Source: Vibrio sp. HDW18 (GTDB lineage Bacteria; Pseudomonadota; Gammaproteobacteria; Enterobacterales; Vibrionaceae). Taken from it: a stretch of 64,000 nucleotides of DNA. This document shows, piece by piece, positions 60,977-64,000 of the stretch. The notes under the pieces were generated by a model. That model worked only from the letters and a program-made list of their open reading frames with translations, did not search any database and had not been told where the DNA came from. Each line of letters opens with the position of its first letter. Positions within the stretch are counted from its first letter, which is position 1. The position numbers and the translations under genes were made by a program. The stretch lies in NCBI RefSeq assembly GCF_011306175.1, contig NZ_CP049913.1, forward strand, positions 1,550,001 through 1,614,000, read 5' to 3'.

Positions 60977-61651
60977 TTACAGTTTGATAAGCGCTTGCTT
61001 AGCGTTCAGTTGTAGCGCACTTTGCTGCTTTTCGGTTAACACATTAGCTTGGATTTGTTCGCTGCTTGGGAAATATTGGAACCATTGTGTATCGATCTGT
61101 TGGAGCTGATCGACAGCTTCACAGTGGAACTGATATTGAGCGCTGAATGAGCCGTGTTGATGGTTGTCATGCTGATGATCGTCATGTGCATGGCCATCAT
61201 GATCGTGGTGTTCATGTTCAGCGTGATCGTGCGCGGTGTGGTGATCGTGGGTAGTATGGTTGTGTTGGTGCTTTTCACCGGGTTGATAAGCATGACGGTC
61301 TTGGTATTGCTTACCACCCAATGAGTATTGGATAAACACTTCACGTTTTTCGCAGCGCGCTTGCTGATTGATGATAAACAGTTGATCGGCATGGTGCAGT
61401 GTGTCGAGTGCTTGCTGCAAGGTGTGTTGCTGGGCCTCATTTTGTGGCTCATGCTCAAAGCCAAGCACATCTGCGCCTGGTGCGGTGATTTCAATCAGTA
61501 AGTCGTGACCATCTTGAGCAATGTTTAGTTCAACGTGGCCATGTACATGCGCTTCGTGCTGACGATGTTGATGGTCAGAGTGATGATCGGCAAATACGTT
61601 GCCAGAAAGTGTCGCGCCAATCATCAGCGCAATCATTGTTGGGTAATGCAT
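60977..61651 (-). CDS. zrgA: Histidine-rich periplasmic zinc protein ZrgA (DUF2796)
   Basis: 224 residues with a signal peptide ending VFA (about residue 21), then DHHSDHQHRQHEAHVHGH. A central low-complexity stretch (about residues 125-168) is almost wholly His and Asp (HNHTTHDHHTAHDHAEHEHH and more), flanked by two beta-rich halves containing HGHVELNIAQDG and FHCEAVDQL. This is the DUF2796 architecture. In V. cholerae the locus is zinc-regulated and contributes to zinc uptake beside ZnuABC. AGGAG lies ahead of the ATG. Confidence 0.88.
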   Translation of the reverse strand: MHYPTMIALMIGATLSGNVFADHHSDHQHRQHEAHVHGHVELNIAQDGHDLLIEITAPGADVLGFEHEPQNEAQQHTLQQALDTLHHADQLFIINQQARCEKREVFIQYSLGGKQYQDRHAYQPGEKHQHNHTTHDHHTAHDHAEHEHHDHDGHAHDDHQHDNHQHGSFSAQYQFHCEAVDQLQQIDTQWFQYFPSSEQIQANVLTEKQQSALQLNAKQALIKL

Positions 61652-61700
61652 GAAAAACTCCTAATAAAACAAAAAAAAGAAACAATCGGTTTGATTTGTT

Positions 61701-61991
61701 TTATGCCGCAGGTGGTGAGCGAGCAAAATAGGAGTGCAGCAGCAGTGTGCGTTGAATCGGCTGGGCTACTTGGCTTTGCGGTGGCGTCTGCGGCCACTGA
61801 GGCAGTCGCCACTGTGTGCTAGGCAATCCATGGTTAACCCCAGCAAATAACTGACAATCATGCTGCCAATGGTGTTCAGGATGTGCATCGAATTGGTGAT
61901 CAATCACCGCTACGTTAAACCATAGCACTAGTGCCATCGTCAGTAGAGCGACGATGGATAAGCGCGATCGGTGCAACATAGGTTTGAGCAT
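61701..61991 (-). CDS. DUF2607-like small membrane protein at the head of the zinc operon
   Basis: 96 residues from the ATG at 61991; the longer frame to 62042 runs through the Zur box and is rejected. One hydrophobic N-terminal segment (LSIVALLTMALVLWFNVAV) is followed by a His-rich exposed part (DHQFDAHPEHHWQHDCQLF) with one Cys, then a Pro/Gln-rich tail. Matches what I know as DUF2607, found next to DUF2796 genes in vibrios. Function not known; a zinc-binding accessory is inferred from the histidines and the Zur box. Confidence 0.75.
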   Translation of the reverse strand: MLKPMLHRSRLSIVALLTMALVLWFNVAVIDHQFDAHPEHHWQHDCQLFAGVNHGLPSTQWRLPQWPQTPPQSQVAQPIQRTLLLHSYFARSPPAA

Positions 61992-62017
61992 TATGGCAGA
62001 CCTGCAGTGAATGAGGT

Positions 62018-62034
62018 TTGTTATAATATAACAA
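62018..62034. promoter_or_regulatory. Zur box of the zinc operon
   Basis: TTGTTATAATATAACAA, a perfect palindrome around a central A. It matches the gammaproteobacterial Zur consensus core GTTATANTATAAC. It lies 27 bases before the first gene. Confidence 0.85.
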
Positions 62035-62050
62035 TTCACCAATCAGGCAA
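62023..62050 (-). promoter_or_regulatory. Promoter of the zinc operon
   Basis: On the minus strand TTGCCT (62045-62050), 16-base spacer, TATTAT (62023-62028). The -10 is inside the Zur box, so Zur binding would exclude RNA polymerase. Confidence 0.6.
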
Positions 62051-62162
62051 GCAGTGATTCAGTGCACTGCGCGGATGTTCAATCGATGATTCGGTGAGCA
62101 AGTCAGTCCTTACTCACCGATGCTGCACGCGTTAAGTGGTTAACGCTGCCGATCTTGGTTGA

Positions 62163-62714
62163 TCACAACTGTTGCTCAATCAATCCAAGCACGCTGGCAA
62201 TTTCGGCCTCGCTGAGTGCGCCTTCTTTCACCCACAGCACCTGACCTTGCTCATCTAGCACTATGATAGTGGAAGATTCGGCGGGTAGCTGCCATGCTTT
62301 AGCCACTGCACCGGATTTATCCAGCACCATCGATGACCAAGGGAATTGTTGCTTGCTGTCCTGCGCTGATGATTTCACCAGTGCGCCGGTGCCCCACAGC
62401 GCATCATCTTGATTGATGATGGTGGTGGTTTGGTAGCGTTCGCTAGGAAATTTTGCCGCTGAGATTGCGTCCATTAATGGTGCATTGAGCTGTTTTGCAC
62501 TACTGCGTCCAGCGATGGCTTGGATCACGCGCACTTTGCCAACCATGTGTTGTGAGTTCCACGCTTGATAGCTGAACTGCTGTTGTTGGAGTAGGATTTC
62601 GCCATGTTGCTCGACAGTTACGGCTGGCACGGCTGCGCCAAGGGTTAGATTGTGGGCCAACGCAAGCGTTGGTGAGCATGCCAAGAGTAAGGCAATCAAA
62701 GTTTTATTGTGCAT
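62163..62714 (-). CDS. ytfJ: YtfJ family periplasmic protein
   Basis: 183 residues. A signal peptide ends TLALA (about residue 19). The rest matches E. coli YtfJ: FSYQAWNSQHMVGKVRVIQAIAGRSSAKQLN and RYQTTTIINQDDALWGTGALVKSS, then WQLPAESSTIIVLDEQGQVLWVKEGALS. Thioredoxin-like fold without an active CxxC, so role unknown. Start 62714 follows AAGGAAAT; a much longer frame upstream has no ribosome site. It diverges from tamA. Confidence 0.92.
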   Translation of the reverse strand: MHNKTLIALLLACSPTLALAHNLTLGAAVPAVTVEQHGEILLQQQQFSYQAWNSQHMVGKVRVIQAIAGRSSAKQLNAPLMDAISAAKFPSERYQTTTIINQDDALWGTGALVKSSAQDSKQQFPWSSMVLDKSGAVAKAWQLPAESSTIIVLDEQGQVLWVKEGALSEAEIASVLGLIEQQL

Positions 62715-62917
62715 TGAGTTATTTCCTTCGGTTAAGCCGGTGCAGATATAGCATATAAATGGTTGCCAGCGAAAAATTCTGCGGGCCTGCTTGCCGTGAT
62801 CGCTTATGCTCGTTATGGCCAGCGATTTAACCATTTTCGTACAGACGCCACGCGGCATTGACGCTATGATGCCGATGTAGCAAAAATGTCACCGTTGTAT
62901 AACGAGTTTAATCAAGC

Positions 62918-64000
62918 ATGAGACGACCATCACTTCGCGCCTTAATTCTGCTCTGGCTCTGCTCCGCCCTATTGCCTGCGTTATGTTACGCCAATGTGAA
63001 GTTGGAGATCACCGGATTGAGTGGTGCAGACAAAGATAACGTAGACGCTTATCTCTCCTCGATTGCCCCATCAGACTATTCCACTAGCTTACGTTTTCAA
63101 TCCCAACTTGAAAAGAGCATTATCGAGGCACTGAACGCGGTGGGTTATTATCATCCGCAGATTGAGTTTAGCGTGGCAGCCGATAATCAGCGCTTAAATG
63201 TGGCGGTGACGCGCGGTGAAGTGACACGCTTTAGTGAGGTTGACATAGTGATCAGTGGTGAGGCGCACACCGACAATGATTTTCAACGCCTGATCAGAAC
63301 CAGTGGTGTGGTGGTTGATCGCCGACTTAACCATAGCTTGTACGACAATCTAAAATCTGGGATCCGCAACCTTGCTCTGCAAAAAGGTTACTTCAATGGT
63401 GACTTTGAGCTCAGTCGATTGGAAGTGATCCCCGAGCTGAATCAAGCCCGAGTTAAGCTGCATTTTGCCAGTGGTATGCGTTATCAGTTTGGTCTCACTA
63501 GTATCGAAGGCAGTCAGATTGAGCAAAATCGAGTGCTGTCACTACGGCCGTTTAAACAAGGCGATCCTTATCTGGTGTCACAGGTGGGCGAGTTTAACCA
63601 AAATCTGTCCAATACTGATTGGTTCTCCTCGGTGCTGGTCGAGCCAGATTTATCGCAGTTAGATCAAGGCCGTGAGTTACCGATCAAAGTCACTTTAGCA
63701 CCACAAGCCCGCAATCAATTAGAAACTGGGATCGGTTTATCGACCGATGTTGGCGTACGTGGCTCGTTAAAATGGAAAAAACCGTGGGTGAATCGCCTAG
63801 GGCATAGTTTTGATAGTAGTTTTTCGCTTTCGGCGCCGGAACAAACCATTACCGCTGGCTACAAAATCCCCTTAGATGACGCTTTGCACGAATATTATCG
63901 CATCCAATATGGCATGAAGCATGTCGATAAGCGTGATACTCAGAGTATGGAGTCTAACCTATCTCTGGAGCGGCATTGGTTGCTGGAGAGTGGTTGGCAT
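62918..64000 (+). CDS. tamA: Translocation and assembly module outer-membrane protein TamA, 5' part
   Basis: First 361 residues of an Omp85-family protein, open at the window end. A signal peptide ends CYA (about residue 25). Three POTRA domains follow (for example ALNAVGYYHPQIEFSV, GIRNLALQKGYFNGDFELSR and FNQNLSNTDWFSSVLVEP), then the start of the beta barrel (NQLETGIGLSTDVGVRGSLKWKKPWVNRLGHSF). With inner-membrane TamB it moves lipids and inserts autotransporters. The family is about 575 residues, so roughly a third is missing. Confidence 0.92.
   Translation, partial: MRRPSLRALILLWLCSALLPALCYANVKLEITGLSGADKDNVDAYLSSIAPSDYSTSLRFQSQLEKSIIEALNAVGYYHPQIEFSVAADNQRLNVAVTRGEVTRFSEVDIVISGEAHTDNDFQRLIRTSGVVVDRRLNHSLYDNLKSGIRNLALQKGYFNGDFELSRLEVIPELNQARVKLHFASGMRYQFGLTSIEGSQIEQNRVLSLRPFKQGDPYLVSQVGEFNQNLSNTDWFSSVLVEPDLSQLDQGRELPIKVTLAPQARNQLETGIGLSTDVGVRGSLKWKKPWVNRLGHSFDSSFSLSAPEQTITAGYKIPLDDALHEYYRIQYGMKHVDKRDTQSMESNLSLERHWLLESGWH

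Noticed and set aside
61143..61270. Tandem DNA repeat of CAT/GTG/ATC triplets on the plus strand inside zrgA
   Set aside because: Explained by the His/Asp codons of the ZrgA metal-binding stretch; it is coding low complexity and not an independent repeat array.

Overview
The window reads as a stretch of the main chromosome of a Vibrio, close to the V. cholerae group. Gene order and protein content are those of the Vibrio block running from argH through oxyR, pilMNOPQ, dam, crp, slyD, purA-motX and the S10/spc/alpha ribosomal operons to cysDNC and the zinc-regulated zrg operon. MotX (sodium-driven polar flagellum), a fused peroxiredoxin-glutaredoxin, the zrg genes and three ERIC elements support this. 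No tRNA, rRNA, CRISPR array, insertion sequence, prophage or integron was found. The ORFs are dense and of uniform codon style, so this is mostly core genome. The species is not settled: several genes I expect in Vibrio relatives are absent (astA/astD after argD, a permease between cysN and cysC, yheT next to yheU).

Layout. 1-1.0 kb: 3' end of argH, with a one-base frameshift near the C-terminus. 1.2-5.0 kb: a small DUF3624 gene, a Lpd-like flavoprotein and peroxiredoxin-glutaredoxin on the minus strand, divergent from oxyR across a near-perfect OxyR operator. 5.0-12.1 kb: mrcA (PBP1A), divergent from pilMNOPQ, the inner-membrane assembly platform and secretin for type IV pili. 12.3-19.1 kb: aroK, aroB, damX, dam, (ERIC), rpe, gph, trpS. 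19.2-31.4 kb: rimO; pabA and argD separated by an ERIC; crp, prkB, yheU, yheS on the minus strand; slyD, an isoaspartyl-peptidase-like gene with an altered active site, purA, and motX behind a textbook sigma-28 promoter, followed by a third ERIC. 31.8-35.0 kb: rnr and rlmB.

35.1-49.1 kb: the S10, spc and alpha operons in canonical order (rpsJ to rplQ), including the short genes rpmD and rpmJ, with the promoters, leaders and terminators that separate the three units. 49.4-53.0 kb: fklB, an OapA-like gene, elaA, dbpA. 53.2-57.2 kb: cobA-type SUMT, cysD, cysN, cysC for sulfate activation and siroheme. 57.3-62.0 kb (minus): a TIGR03899-like gene and the zinc operon (DUF2607, zrgA, zrgB, zrgC, DUF3299) under a perfect Zur-type palindrome. 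62.2-64.0 kb: ytfJ, divergent from the 5' part of tamA, which runs off the window.

No clearly new multigene system is visible. The best leads are the Ser-for-Thr nucleophile change in the isoaspartyl peptidase homologue, the argH frameshift, the zinc operon with its uncharacterised members, the alpha promoter lying inside the spc terminator hairpin, the overlapping hairpins upstream of aroK, and ERIC elements sitting at stop codons, one of which encodes the end of PabA.
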